64,000 bases of DNA from JBKEDF01 sp047975325 (lineage in GTDB: Bacteria > Pseudomonadota > Alphaproteobacteria > Rhodobacterales > Rhodobacteraceae): assembly GCA_047975325.1 (NCBI GenBank), contig JBKEDF010000014.1, positions 1 through 64,000 on the forward strand, in the 5' to 3' direction. Positions 17,423 to 26,461 of the stretch are shown piece after piece (within the stretch, counting starts at the first letter, position 1; every line of letters starts with the position of its first letter). The translations under genes and the position numbers were made by a program. The notes under the pieces are model-generated. The model saw only the letters and a list, made by a program, of their open reading frames with translations. It did no database searches and was not told the DNA's origin.

Positions 17423-18588
17423 TCCAAACGCTGGTCATCGGCGCGGGCCCCGCCGGCCTGATGGCGGCAGAGAGCCTCGCCCGCGCCGGGCAGCAGGTCC
17501 TTCTGGCAGAGGCCAAACCCAGCCCGGCACGCAAATTCCTGATGGCGGGGAAATCGGGCTTGAACATCACCAAGGACGAATCCCTGTCTGATTTCTGCAC
17601 GGCCTATGGCGATGCCGCCACATGGCTGACCCCAATTCTGCACAATTTCGGTCCAAGGGAGATACAAGACTGGTGCCGCGACCTTGGACAAGAGGTTTTC
17701 ACGGGCTCTTCGGGCAGGGTCTTTCCCCGCACCATGAAGGCTTCCCCCCTGCTGCGGTCATGGCTCACACGGCTGGCGGATCTGGGGGTGGATCTGAAAC
17801 GACGCTGGCGCTGGACGGGTCTGGATGGCACTGGCTTTCGGTTTGAAACACCCGAGGGCCCGCTGATGTTGCAACCGCAAAGAACCGTGCTTGCCCTCGG
17901 GGGGGTGAGCTGGCCCCGCCTCGGCTCGGACGGGGCATGGGCGGCATGGCTGGCCGGGCGGGGCGTCGAAATAACCCCCTTTGCCCCTGCCAATATGGGG
18001 TTTCGCATCACTTGGTCCCCCCATATGGCGCGGCATTTCGGATCCCCGATCAAGGGCGTGGCACTTTGCCTTTCCAATGGACGGCGGGAACGCGGGGAAT
18101 TCGTGCTTTCCAGGAATGGGCTGGAAGGCGGGGGGATCTATGCCATCTCAAGCGCCCTGCGCGATGGCGCGGCGCTTCATCTGGATCTTTTTCCCGACCT
18201 GCCGCAACAGGCCCTGACCGAACGCCTGGCCAAGGCCCGCAAAGGGGACACCATCGGCACATGTCTGCGCAAACTGGGCCTGTCCCCCGCCACGGCGGCG
18301 CTGGCACTGGAATGGGGCAGCCGGCCCCTGCCCCGTGGCGTCGCGCTGGCGCAACTGCTCAAGGCGCTTCCCGTCCCTCTTGGCCCCCCGCGCCCGAGGG
18401 AGGAGGCCATCTCCACCGCGGGAGGGATCGCACGCAAAGCCCTGACGGAGGGGCTGGAACTGCGCGCCCTTCCCGGCACTTTTGCCTGCGGTGAAATGTT
18501 GGACTGGGAGGCCCCGACAGGCGGCTATCTGTTGACGGCTTCAATGGCCACGGGGCTTTGGGCGGGGCGTGCTGCGGCGCAGTTCTGA
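17419..18588 (+). CDS. YhiN/HI0933-type FAD-dependent flavoprotein (TIGR03862-like)
   Basis: A 389-residue cytoplasmic flavoprotein. The N-terminal Rossmann motif VIGAGPAGLMAAESLARAG binds FAD. The family hallmark KFLMAGKSGLNITKDE follows near residue 38. Later come VLALGGVSWPRLGSDG, RPLPRGVALAQLL and the C-terminal FAD motif TFACGEMLDWEAPTGGYLLT. Members of this group lack a clearly established physiological reaction; related BaiN is claimed in bile-acid metabolism. The ATGA overlap with the MscS gene indicates one operon. Confidence 0.88.
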   Translation: MIQTLVIGAGPAGLMAAESLARAGQQVLLAEAKPSPARKFLMAGKSGLNITKDESLSDFCTAYGDAATWLTPILHNFGPREIQDWCRDLGQEVFTGSSGRVFPRTMKASPLLRSWLTRLADLGVDLKRRWRWTGLDGTGFRFETPEGPLMLQPQRTVLALGGVSWPRLGSDGAWAAWLAGRGVEITPFAPANMGFRITWSPHMARHFGSPIKGVALCLSNGRRERGEFVLSRNGLEGGGIYAISSALRDGAALHLDLFPDLPQQALTERLAKARKGDTIGTCLRKLGLSPATAALALEWGSRPLPRGVALAQLLKALPVPLGPPRPREEAISTAGGIARKALTEGLELRALPGTFACGEMLDWEAPTGGYLLTASMATGLWAGRAAAQF

Positions 18589-18700
18589 CACTGTTTTCTG
18601 CATGTGCAATGCTGCGGCGCAAAATCCGCCTTGCGATTGCATGCGTAATAATCTAACCCACCATGAACATGTTTCGAAATTTCCTGACCCGGAGAATGCC

Positions 18701-19672
18701 ATGAGCTTCCGCCTCCAACCCAGCCCCCCGGCCCGCCCGAACCGTTGCCAGCTTTTCGGTCCGGGCTCCCGTCCCGCGCTTTTTGAAAAGATGGCTGCTT
18801 CCGCTGCGGATGTCATCAATCTGGATCTGGAAGATTCGGTCGCACCTGATGACAAGGAGAGCGCACGGAAAAATATCATAGCCGCGATCAATGAGGTCGA
18901 TTGGGGCCAGAAAACGCTTTCGGTGCGCATCAATGGGCTCGATACGCCCTACTGGTATCGCGATGTGGTTGACCTCCTGGAACAGGCCGGCGGGCGGCTT
19001 GATCAGATCATGATCCCCAAGGTCGGCTGCGGCGCGGATCTTTATGCAGTGGATGCATTGGTTACAGCGGTGGAACGCGCCAAGGCCCGCACCGCCCCCA
19101 TCGCCTTTGAGGTGATCATCGAAAGCGCAGCAGGCATTGCCCATGCTGAGGAAATCGCAGCCGCCTCCCCCCGGCTTCAGGCCATGAGCCTGGGTGCAGC
19201 CGATTTTGCAGCCTCCATGGGGATGCAGACCACGGGGATCGGTGGCACGCAGGAAAACTATTACATGCTGCATGAGGCGACGAAACATTGGTCCGATCCC
19301 TGGCACTGGGCCCAGGCCGCCATCGTCGCCGCCTGCCGGACCCATGGCATCCTGCCCGTTGACGGCCCCTTTGGCGATTTTTCCGATGATGAGGGGTTCC
19401 GGGCCCAGGCCCGCCGTTCGGCCACGCTGGGCATGGTTGGAAAATGGGCCATTCACCCAAAACAGGTGGCACTGGCGAATGAGGTCTTCACCCCTTCCGA
19501 AGCCGCAGTCGCCGAGGCTCGTGAAATTCTTGCGGCAATGGAGGAGGCAAAGGCTTCAGGTGCGGGGGCGACCGTCTACAAGGGGCGTCTGGTCGATATC
19601 GCCTCGATTAAGCAGGCCGAGGTAATCGTGCGCCAATCCGAAATGATCGCGGGCACACCTTCCGGATCCTGA
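18701..19672 (+). CDS. mcl1: L-malyl-CoA/beta-methylmalyl-CoA lyase
   Basis: Mcl1 reversibly cleaves beta-methylmalyl-CoA to glyoxylate and propionyl-CoA, and condenses or cleaves L-malyl-CoA, in the ethylmalonyl-CoA pathway for acetate assimilation. The 323-residue HpcH/CitE-fold protein shows NRCQLFGPGSRPALFEKM, VINLDLEDSVAPDDK, the metal-binding Glu in AFEVIIESAAGI, GAADFAASMGMQTTGIGG and KWAIHPKQV, matching rhodobacteral Mcl1 very well. GGAGA precedes the ATG at 18701. In the upstream gap an inverted pair TGCAAT (18605) / ATTGCA (18636) could be a regulator site. A strong terminator follows. Confidence 0.92.
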   Translation: MSFRLQPSPPARPNRCQLFGPGSRPALFEKMAASAADVINLDLEDSVAPDDKESARKNIIAAINEVDWGQKTLSVRINGLDTPYWYRDVVDLLEQAGGRLDQIMIPKVGCGADLYAVDALVTAVERAKARTAPIAFEVIIESAAGIAHAEEIAAASPRLQAMSLGAADFAASMGMQTTGIGGTQENYYMLHEATKHWSDPWHWAQAAIVAACRTHGILPVDGPFGDFSDDEGFRAQARRSATLGMVGKWAIHPKQVALANEVFTPSEAAVAEAREILAAMEEAKASGAGATVYKGRLVDIASIKQAEVIVRQSEMIAGTPSGS

Positions 19673-19754
19673 TGTGCAGGTGATGCGCTGCCCCATATAT
19701 GCTGCGATCTTCCTTTAAATCCGGGTGACCGGCTGAAACGACAGGCAACCAAGG

Positions 19755-19795
19755 AAAAGCCCCGCCGCAGATATCCTGCGGCGGGGCTTCTTTTC
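19755..19795. terminator. bidirectional rho-independent terminator between mcl1 and petC
   Basis: AAAAGCCCCGCCGCAG, loop ATATC, then CTGCGGCGGGGCTTCTTTTC: a stem of at least 12 GC-rich pairs with A-runs on one side and T-runs on the other. It can stop mcl1 transcripts on the plus strand and petABC transcripts on the minus strand. This is the clearest terminator in the window. Confidence 0.95.
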
Positions 19796-19815
19796 TTGTC
19801 GGAAACGATCCTGAA

Positions 19816-20607
19816 TCAGTGGCTGATCTTGCGCCCCTTCACCGCCGACCATAGCCGCTTGTTCGTCAGGTAAAGCAGCACGGAAAGCACCGTCAGGAAG
19901 ATCACCGCCGTAAGGCCTGCCTGTTTGCGGGCCATCATCTTCGGCTCGGCCGTCCACATCAGGAAGGCAGAGACATCCTCCGACATGCTGCGCAGATCGT
20001 TGGAATGACCGTCGGCATATTCGACCATCTCGTCAAAAAGCGGCGGTGCCATTGCGATCCAGCCCCCTTCAAAGGCCGAATTGCCGTAAAAGAGCGTTCC
20101 GGCCTCTTCCTTTTCCTCACCGGTATAACCGGTCAGGATCGAATAGATATATTCCGATCCGCCCATCCCGCGCAGGAGCTGGTTGATACCAAGGCCGTAA
20201 GGCCCATGGAAACCGGCACGGGCCTTGGCCATGAGACTCAGATCCGGGGCATTCGACAGGCCCGAGGGCGGGAAATGATCGGTCGGAAGGCGTGCCCGGT
20301 CCTCACCGGTTTCCACATCCGTGATTTCCAGCAATTCCTCGGCATAGGCACGGACCTGATCTGCGGGAATTTCCGGCCCGCCCTCATCCGAGAGCGTGCG
20401 GATCGGCACGAATTTCAGACCGTGACAGGCCGAACAGACCTCGGTGAAAACCTGCAAGCCCCGCTGAAGCTGGTTGCGGTCATATTTTCCGAAGGGGCCT
20501 TCGAAACTGAAGGCAATATCCTCAATCTTGGTTTCTTCGGCTGCAACTGCCATCCCGGTGGAAAGCACGAGGGCAGAAATGACGCTGAGTGCGATTTTAC
20601 GAAACAT
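19816..20607 (-). CDS. petC: cytochrome c1 of the bc1 complex
   Basis: Cytochrome c1 passes electrons from the Rieske centre to soluble or membrane cytochrome c. The 263-residue precursor has a signal peptide (MFRKIALSVISALVLSTGMAVAA). The haem site is C58-S-A-C61-H62, followed by GLKFVPIRTL, and a C-terminal transmembrane anchor lies near residue 230 (AVIFLTVLSVLLYLTN). The ATG at 20607 follows AAAGGA; the open frame continuing to 20715 runs into petB and is not used. It is the last gene of petA-petB-petC and ends 21 bp before a strong terminator. Confidence 0.96.
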   Translation of the reverse strand: MFRKIALSVISALVLSTGMAVAAEETKIEDIAFSFEGPFGKYDRNQLQRGLQVFTEVCSACHGLKFVPIRTLSDEGGPEIPADQVRAYAEELLEITDVETGEDRARLPTDHFPPSGLSNAPDLSLMAKARAGFHGPYGLGINQLLRGMGGSEYIYSILTGYTGEEKEEAGTLFYGNSAFEGGWIAMAPPLFDEMVEYADGHSNDLRSMSEDVSAFLMWTAEPKMMARKQAGLTAVIFLTVLSVLLYLTNKRLWSAVKGRKISH

Positions 20608-20626
20608 CTCGATCAGTCCTTTTCTG

Positions 20627-21946
20627 TCACTCGCCCGGGGTCGGATCGGCGTAGTGCGATTTGAAATCGTCTTCGATCGTTGTCGGCTGCGGGAGCGGTT
20701 TTTCGAACACCCCAAGAAGTGGCAGGATGACGAAGAAGTAACCGAACCAGTAGGCCGAGGCGATCAGCGAGAACGAAGCATAGGGTTCTTCCGCAGGCAT
20801 CGCACCCAGCCACATCAGGGCCACGAAATCAACGCAGAGCAGCGCAAACCACCATTTGAACATTGGCCGGTAGCGGCCCGACCGTACCGAGGAAGTATCA
20901 AGCCAGGGTGTCAGTGCCATTGCCGCGATGGCGCCGAACATGGCCAGTACGCCAAAGAATTTCGCATCGACAATCCCGAAGGTCAGGAAGTTGACGATCT
21001 GCACCACCCAGACATCCGCCGTGAAAGCCCGCAGGATCGCGTAGAAGGGCAGGAAATACCATTCGGGCACGATATGCGCGGGCGTGGCCAGGGGGTTGGC
21101 TTCGACATAGTTGTCAGGGTGGCCAAGGTAATTCGGCATGAAACCGACAATTGCAAAGAAAACCAGCAGGATCACCGCCAGCGCGTAAAGATCCTTGATG
21201 ACAAAATAGGGCCAGAAGGGCAGCGTGTCTTTTTCCGCCTCCGCCTTGGAGCTGCGGCGTACCTCAACCCCGGTCGGGTTGCTGTTCCCGGTCGAATGGA
21301 AAGCCCAGATATGCACGGCCACCAGGGCCGCGATCACGAAAGGCAGCAGGTAATGCAATGAGAAGAAACGGTTCAGCGTGGCATTATCCACCGCCGGTCC
21401 GCCCAGCAGCCAGGTCTGGATGGGTTCGCCAATCCCGGGAATTGCCCCGAAGAGCCCGGTGATCACCGTGGCCCCCCAGAAGGACATCTGCCCCCAGGGA
21501 AGCACATAGCCCATGAAGGCGGTTCCCATCATGCACAGATAGATCAGCATTCCGATGATCCAGGTCACCTCCCGCGGGGCCTTGTAGGAACCGTAGTAAA
21601 GCCCCCGGAAGATGTGCAGGTAGACCGCAACAAAGAAAAGCGACGCGCCATTGGCATGCAGGTAGCGCAGCATGTAGCCGCCATTGACGTTGCGCATGAT
21701 ATGTTCGACCGAGGCGAAGGCCAGGTCGACATGCGGCGTGTAATGCATGACCAGCACGATGCCGGTCACAATCTGAAGGACAAGACAAAAGACGAGGACG
21801 ATGCCCCAGATCCACATCCAGTTGAGGTTCTTGGGCGTGGGGATCATCAACGTGTCATACAGGAGCCCGATTATGGGCAAACGTTTGCTGAGCCATTTTT
21901 CGGCGCCCGTTTTGGGTTCGTAATGGTCGTGCGGAATACCGGCCAT
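20627..21946 (-). CDS. petB: cytochrome b of the bc1 complex
   Basis: The 439-residue integral membrane subunit binds hemes bL and bH and the Qo and Qi quinone sites. Visible features are RYLHANGASLFFVAVYLHIFRGLYYGSY and the paired-helix His ligands. Others are GYVLPWGQMSFWGATVITGL, FFSLHYLLPFVIAALVAVHI and the Qo-site PEWY motif in HIVPEWYFLPFYAILRA. The C-terminal extension (to TPGE) is typical of Rhodobacter-type cytochrome b. It lies 9 bp after petA and 19 bp before petC. Confidence 0.97.
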   Translation of the reverse strand: MAGIPHDHYEPKTGAEKWLSKRLPIIGLLYDTLMIPTPKNLNWMWIWGIVLVFCLVLQIVTGIVLVMHYTPHVDLAFASVEHIMRNVNGGYMLRYLHANGASLFFVAVYLHIFRGLYYGSYKAPREVTWIIGMLIYLCMMGTAFMGYVLPWGQMSFWGATVITGLFGAIPGIGEPIQTWLLGGPAVDNATLNRFFSLHYLLPFVIAALVAVHIWAFHSTGNSNPTGVEVRRSSKAEAEKDTLPFWPYFVIKDLYALAVILLVFFAIVGFMPNYLGHPDNYVEANPLATPAHIVPEWYFLPFYAILRAFTADVWVVQIVNFLTFGIVDAKFFGVLAMFGAIAAMALTPWLDTSSVRSGRYRPMFKWWFALLCVDFVALMWLGAMPAEEPYASFSLIASAYWFGYFFVILPLLGVFEKPLPQPTTIEDDFKSHYADPTPGE

Positions 21947-21955
21947 GTGCTTTCC

Positions 21956-22519
21956 TTACCCGAGCTTGATGGTTGTTTCATCGATGAACGAGGCCACCGG
22001 GATATGCAGGTTTTCCGGCGCAGGCCCTTTGCGGATCCGGCCGGCCGTATCGTAATGCGACCCGTGGCAAGGGCAGAACCAGCCCCCGAATTCCCCGGCC
22101 CCGTCACCGATCGGCACGCATCCCAGGTGGGTGCAGACCCCGACCATCACCAGCCATTCACCGGCTTCGTCCAGCGTGCGGTTTATGTCATCCGCATTGC
22201 TGTCGGGCTTGTTCGGATTTTCCGATGACTTATCGATGATATTGGTCGCATCGTCATCGGCGCGGGCGGCATCGATTTCTTCCTGTGTCCGGCGGCGCAC
22301 GAAAACCGGCTTGCCGAGGTATTTCACGGTCAACTGCGTTCCCGGCTCCACCGTGCTGACATCCACGAAAATGGAGGCAAGCGCCTGCACATCCGCCGAG
22401 GGGTTCATCTGGTTCACCAGCGGCCAGACTGCCGCACCGGTTGCCACGGCGCCTGCACCGGCGGTGGCGTAATACAGGAAATCCCTGCGAGTGCCTGCGT
22501 GATCATCTACGTGGGACAC
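21956..22519 (-). CDS. petA: Rieske iron-sulfur protein of the bc1 complex
   Basis: The 187-residue subunit carries the [2Fe-2S] cluster that accepts electrons from quinol. The N-terminus (TRRDFLYYATAGAGAVATG) has a Tat-type twin-arginine signal anchor. Ligands fall at C129 and H131 (CTHLGC) and C149 and H152 (CPCHGSH), with C134 and C151 as the disulfide. These are the same residue numbers as in Rhodobacter sphaeroides, supporting both start and taxonomy. It is the first gene of petABC. The 297-bp gap upstream (22520-22816) must hold its promoter; a small CCCGC/GCGGG hairpin at 22683-22696 is the only structure I noted. Confidence 0.97.
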   Translation of the reverse strand: MSHVDDHAGTRRDFLYYATAGAGAVATGAAVWPLVNQMNPSADVQALASIFVDVSTVEPGTQLTVKYLGKPVFVRRRTQEEIDAARADDDATNIIDKSSENPNKPDSNADDINRTLDEAGEWLVMVGVCTHLGCVPIGDGAGEFGGWFCPCHGSHYDTAGRIRKGPAPENLHIPVASFIDETTIKLG

Positions 22520-22816
22520 GAGCCTTTCTCCCTTCCGAGGCCGCCCGGGGCGACCAAATCTTTCAGAAAGCCGCAGTGGACTGCCGCCATATCTATTCGG
22601 GTATTAGCCGCCTTGAGCCGTGGCGTCCAGCGGGCAAAACACCAGATTCGGGAAGGAAATGCCGGAAATTCATGCAACAAGCCCCGCTTTCGCGGGATGG
22701 GAACAAATGTCGCAGCCCGGATCGGCGCCTGTCGGGGCCCAGCCATGTCAGGAGCCCGCGTCAATATGGCCGGATGATTCACCGGTTCCGACAGTCCGTC
22801 CGGCAGAAAAACGGGA

Positions 22817-23464
22817 TTATCCCGTCATTCCCCTTTTGCGCCGCCGCAGCAGTGTCAGGGCAAACAACCCACTGACAAGCAGCGCCCCCCCGGCCGGCAG
22901 CGGAACAACAGCGGGGCGCAGCGCCGCGGGGTCCTGAAATTCGACTTCGATGTTATCAACCTTGAAATGCACGTCTTCGAACATCCCGTCATCAAAGGCG
23001 GCGGTCACATTTTCCGTCATGTACCCCTTGATGTCGAGGCGGTCGATTCGGTCAAAGGACGTCGTTCCCCAAAGGGTCCCTGCCCCGGACTGTGAAGTAC
23101 CGGTAACCTTGCCCACCTCCACATCCGCGCGATACCCGGAAACTTCCACGTCTTCATCAGGATCATCATAAAGATGAAAGCCGCCCAGGGGCGTGATATC
23201 AAGCGAGCGCCAGCTGAACACTGCCCCATCGGCCCGTACTATGGAATAGCCGCTCGTATAAGGGCCCATCGCGATATCGAGATGCAGGGAGCCATCGCCC
23301 CCGAAATCACCGCCACCTTCCGAAAAGACACGGAATCCGTCTTCGTAATAGTCAGAACCACCGGGGCGTTGCCCGTCCAATCCATCGAACGTCAAAACCG
23401 CTGCCGCAGCAGGCGCCGCCGCAGCGATAACAGCAGAACAGAGCAGAGTTCTAGATAATATCAT
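22817..23464 (-). CDS. VPLPA-CTERM sorting-domain surface/exopolysaccharide-associated protein
   Basis: A 215-residue secreted protein: signal peptide (MILSRTLLCSAVIAAAAPAAAA), a Gly/Asp-rich beta-type domain starting VLTFDGLDG, and a C-terminal sorting tail. The tail is VVPLPAGGALLVSGLFALTLL followed by RRRKR, which is the VPLPA-CTERM pattern: short motif, transmembrane helix and basic cluster. Family knowledge says such proteins are processed by an exosortase and often released into exopolysaccharide or biofilm. The function of the mature domain is not known. It is monocistronic; no exosortase gene is in the window. Confidence 0.85.
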   Translation of the reverse strand: MILSRTLLCSAVIAAAAPAAAAVLTFDGLDGQRPGGSDYYEDGFRVFSEGGGDFGGDGSLHLDIAMGPYTSGYSIVRADGAVFSWRSLDITPLGGFHLYDDPDEDVEVSGYRADVEVGKVTGTSQSGAGTLWGTTSFDRIDRLDIKGYMTENVTAAFDDGMFEDVHFKVDNIEVEFQDPAALRPAVVPLPAGGALLVSGLFALTLLRRRKRGMTG

Positions 23465-23607
23465 CCTTGCCTCACATCGTTTCGTTCCACGACCCAGTGT
23501 TCAACCTTAGGCGGAAATGAGCAATGGGCAACATCCCCTTTTTTCAAAACATCGGAATGCAGGGTAAGATTCTGTCGCATTCCTGCCCATCACCTGAGCT
23601 ATGGGTC

Positions 23608-24042
23608 CTATTCCGGCAACCAGCGCAGGATATGTTCGGCGGCGGCGACAACCTCCCCATCCTGGTTGCGCACCGTCAATTCGGAAATTGTGCGCATCTT
23701 TTCAGGCAAGGTGCGGGCCATGCGATAGGTCACTTCTATCGTATCGCCAATGAAAACCGGTGCAATGAAACGAACGCGGTCATAGCCGAGCGATACGGCG
23801 TAATCGGCGCCGATCTGCTTGCCGAATTTTTCCTGAAACAGGGTCGAGGCTGCTGACATATAGCCAACCAGCAAGGCCCCATGCGCGATTCTGCGGCCAT
23901 AGCGCGACTTGGCCATATAGGCTTCATTGACGTGATTGCCCGCAAAATCCCCGGTAATGCCAGCAAAACCATAGACATCATATTCCCCGACCGTCTTGGC
24001 AAAGCGTACCTCTTCGCCGATGGTGACTTGCTCGATCCCCAT
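23608..24042 (-). CDS. MaoC-family enoyl-CoA hydratase
   Basis: A 144-residue single hot-dog-fold hydratase. The catalytic motif is ITGDFAGNHVNEAYMAKSRYGRRIAHG, with the Asp/His dyad at D32 and H37, as in (R)-specific enoyl-CoA hydratases (PhaJ type). The length excludes the ~340-residue mesaconyl-CoA hydratase of the ethylmalonyl-CoA pathway. GGGAG lies upstream of the ATG at 24042; longer upstream frame is uncredible. It is divergent from the AcuI-like reductase (151 bp apart), suggesting joint use in short-chain acyl-CoA metabolism. Confidence 0.85.
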   Translation of the reverse strand: MGIEQVTIGEEVRFAKTVGEYDVYGFAGITGDFAGNHVNEAYMAKSRYGRRIAHGALLVGYMSAASTLFQEKFGKQIGADYAVSLGYDRVRFIAPVFIGDTIEVTYRMARTLPEKMRTISELTVRNQDGEVVAAAEHILRWLPE

Positions 24043-24193
24043 GCATTCAACTCCCTGAACAGTTACTTGCGCCACCATAAGCATCCTGATCACGAAGAGG
24101 GAGTGGCAATTTGCGCGCAGGGCCGGGAAAGGCGGCTTGCACCGCCGGCGCAAAAACGGAAAGCTTGGAACCGGATCACTTATGGAGGACGGG

Positions 24194-25192
24194 ATGGGCG
24201 GAAAATTCACGGCGATGATCATCCGCGAGATCGATGGCAAGCCCCGCGCGGAATTCGAAGAGATTACCCGACAGGACCTTCCCGACAATGATGTCCTGGT
24301 GGAAATCAGCCATTCCAGCCTCAACTACAAGGATGGGCTGGCCCTTACCGGCAAGGGCCGGATCGCGCGCCGCCTGCCAATGGTCGCAGGGATCGATCTG
24401 GCGGGGACGGTGGTCAGTTCCCGCGATCCGGACTGGAAAGCGGGGGAAGCCGTGATCGTGAATGGCTGGGGTCTTTCAGAAACCGAATGGGGCGCCTATA
24501 GCCGCTATCAGCGCCTGAAGCCCGCCCATCTGACCCGCCTGCCCAAGGGGTTTTCCCCGTCGGAGTCCATGGCCATCGGTACGGCCGGTTACACGGCGGC
24601 GCTTTGCGTTCTGGCGCTGCAAAAATTCGGGGCGCTTGACGATCGGGGGGGGGAGGTTGTCGTGACTGGCGCGGCCGGCGGTGTGGGGAGCGTGGCAGTG
24701 GCGCTTCTGTCAAAGCTTGGCCACCGCGTAACCGCCTCAACCGGTCGCCCCGAGGAAGAGGGCTTTCTCAGAAATCTCGGCGCCAGCGACCTTCTGGATC
24801 GCAGGGCACTTTCGGAACAGGGCAGGATGTTGCAGGCTGAACGCTGGGTGGCCGCCGTGGATACAGTAGGCAGCCATACGCTTGCAAACCTGCTGGCACA
24901 GACGCGCTATGGCGGTGCGGTCGCAGCCTGCGGGCTTGCCGGGGGTGCGGATCTGCCGGCGAGCGTCATGCCCCATATCCTGCGAAATGTTGCCCTGCTT
25001 GGCGTGGATTCGGTCATGACCCCGCAAGCCCGCCGGGCGGAGGCCTGGGCATTGCTTGACCGGCATCTCGACCGCAAGCTGCTGGCGGAATTGACCGTCA
25101 CCGCCCCCATGGCCGAACTGCCGGAACTGGCGCGAAAAATCATTGCCGGACAGGTCCGCGGCCGGACGGTAATCGAAATTGGCCAGGGGTAA
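24194..25192 (+). CDS. acuI: acrylyl-CoA reductase-like MDR-family oxidoreductase (AcuI/YhdH)
   Basis: A 332-residue zinc-independent medium-chain dehydrogenase/reductase. It has SSLNYKDGLALTGKGRI, the NADPH-binding VVTGAAGGVGSVAVALLSKLG and TLANLLAQTRYGGAVAACGLAGG, all characteristic of the YhdH/AcuI group. AcuI reduces acrylyl-CoA to propionyl-CoA with NADPH in 3-hydroxypropionate and DMSP metabolism; substrate identity here is inferred from the family. The ATG at 24194 has GGAGGA 4 nt upstream. Propionyl-CoA links it logically to the Mcl1 reaction. Confidence 0.8.
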   Translation: MGGKFTAMIIREIDGKPRAEFEEITRQDLPDNDVLVEISHSSLNYKDGLALTGKGRIARRLPMVAGIDLAGTVVSSRDPDWKAGEAVIVNGWGLSETEWGAYSRYQRLKPAHLTRLPKGFSPSESMAIGTAGYTAALCVLALQKFGALDDRGGEVVVTGAAGGVGSVAVALLSKLGHRVTASTGRPEEEGFLRNLGASDLLDRRALSEQGRMLQAERWVAAVDTVGSHTLANLLAQTRYGGAVAACGLAGGADLPASVMPHILRNVALLGVDSVMTPQARRAEAWALLDRHLDRKLLAELTVTAPMAELPELARKIIAGQVRGRTVIEIGQG

Positions 25193-25470
25193 GGAAACGG
25201 CATGAATGGCGGTGGGGTCGTTGCGATAGTTATTTTAACCGTTGACGTTTGAAATTATACCAGCCCTCGGCCTGTTACCAGGGGAAAGGGGAGTATCCGT
25301 AAAATCAAAACCCCTGCTTCTAACCTGTTAACTTCTGGACCATTACAAACTCACCCTTTCCAAATCGCCCGGAAAACTTGATAAATTTATTTACACCGAA
25401 CCTGTTTTAAAATACCAAGGGCGAAAATACGGTTCGGAAAAGCACCGTTCAATTGTCAGGAGGATATTCG

Positions 25471-26442
25471 ATGAAGATACTCAGAAAACATCTGATGGGC
25501 GCTGCCGCCGCGATTGCGATCCTTCCGGTTGCTGCATCGGCGGAAACGGTTCTGCGCCTTGCCGAGAACCAGCCCGAAAGCAACCCCGTTACCGTTGCCA
25601 TGTTCAAATTCGCCGATCTGGTCAAGGAATACAGTGGCGGTGAGGTCGTGGTGCAGGTTTTCCCCGGGGCACAGCTTGGCCAGGAACCTGAAACCATTGA
25701 ACAGACCCAGGCCGGGATCATCGATCTGACCCGGGTCAATTCCGTACCGGTTGCCAATGTAAGCCCAAGCATGGGGGTCTTCACGCTCCCCTATGTTTTT
25801 GCGGACTGGGATCACAAGTATCGGGTGCTTGATGGCGATATCGGCGCGGAAGTTCTGGCTGATCTGGAAAACTATGGTCTCGTCGGTTTCGACTACATGG
25901 ATGCGGGTGCCCGTTCCTTCTATACGGTCGAGGGCAAGACCATTGCCTCTATCGACGATCTCAAGGGGCTCAAGGTCCGTGTGCAACCTGCCCCGATTTC
26001 AATCCGCATGATGGAACTTCTGGGCGCGGTCCCCACCCCGATGAACTATGGTGAGGTCTATTCCAGCCTGCAAACCGGTGTGATCGACGGGGCGGAAAAC
26101 GATTTCGTCAGTTACCAGACATCCGCCCACTATGAGGTGGCACCAAATTATGTCGTTGATGCGCATCTGAGCCCTCCTGCCTTGCTGCTGATGAACAAGG
26201 CGAAATTCGATTCCCTTCCCGCCGAGCAACAGGAAGCCGTCCGCCGTGCCGCCAAGGAGGCCGCGCTTTTCGAACGTGAGGCAATGCGTGAGGCGAACGA
26301 AGCCGCCCGTCAGGCCGTCATCGATGGCGGTGCCACCGTGACCGAGATCGACAACGCCCCCCTCCAGGCCGCTGTCGAGCCGATCTATGAGGAATTTCCG
26401 GATCTGAAACCCCTGCTCGATCGTATCAAGGCGGCGAAATAG
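25471..26442 (+). CDS. TRAP transporter periplasmic substrate-binding protein (DctP family)
   Basis: A 323-residue periplasmic binding protein with signal peptide (HLMGAAAAIAILPVAASA), start at 25471 behind AGGAGG. DctP features: LRLAENQPESNPVTVAM, FPGAQLGQEPETIEQTQ, the ligand-binding-Arg region LKGLKVRVQPAP and the signature NYGEVYSSLQTGVIDGAEND. It presents its ligand, probably an organic or sugar acid, to the DctQM permease encoded next. The ligand cannot be told from sequence. The AT-rich 278-bp gap upstream (25193-25470) must contain the promoter; I saw no convincing boxes. Confidence 0.92.
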   Translation: MKILRKHLMGAAAAIAILPVAASAETVLRLAENQPESNPVTVAMFKFADLVKEYSGGEVVVQVFPGAQLGQEPETIEQTQAGIIDLTRVNSVPVANVSPSMGVFTLPYVFADWDHKYRVLDGDIGAEVLADLENYGLVGFDYMDAGARSFYTVEGKTIASIDDLKGLKVRVQPAPISIRMMELLGAVPTPMNYGEVYSSLQTGVIDGAENDFVSYQTSAHYEVAPNYVVDAHLSPPALLLMNKAKFDSLPAEQQEAVRRAAKEAALFEREAMREANEAARQAVIDGGATVTEIDNAPLQAAVEPIYEEFPDLKPLLDRIKAAK

Positions 26443-26461
26443 GCCAACAAGGGGGCGTGAC

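Noticed and set aside
22683..22696. CCCGC/GCGGG hairpin as a terminator upstream of petA
   Set aside because: The stem is only 5 bp and no T-run follows on either strand.
23608..24042. Mesaconyl-CoA hydratase (Mch) for the ethylmalonyl-CoA pathway
   Set aside because: The protein is a single 144-residue MaoC domain; Mch is about 340 residues with a double hot-dog fold.
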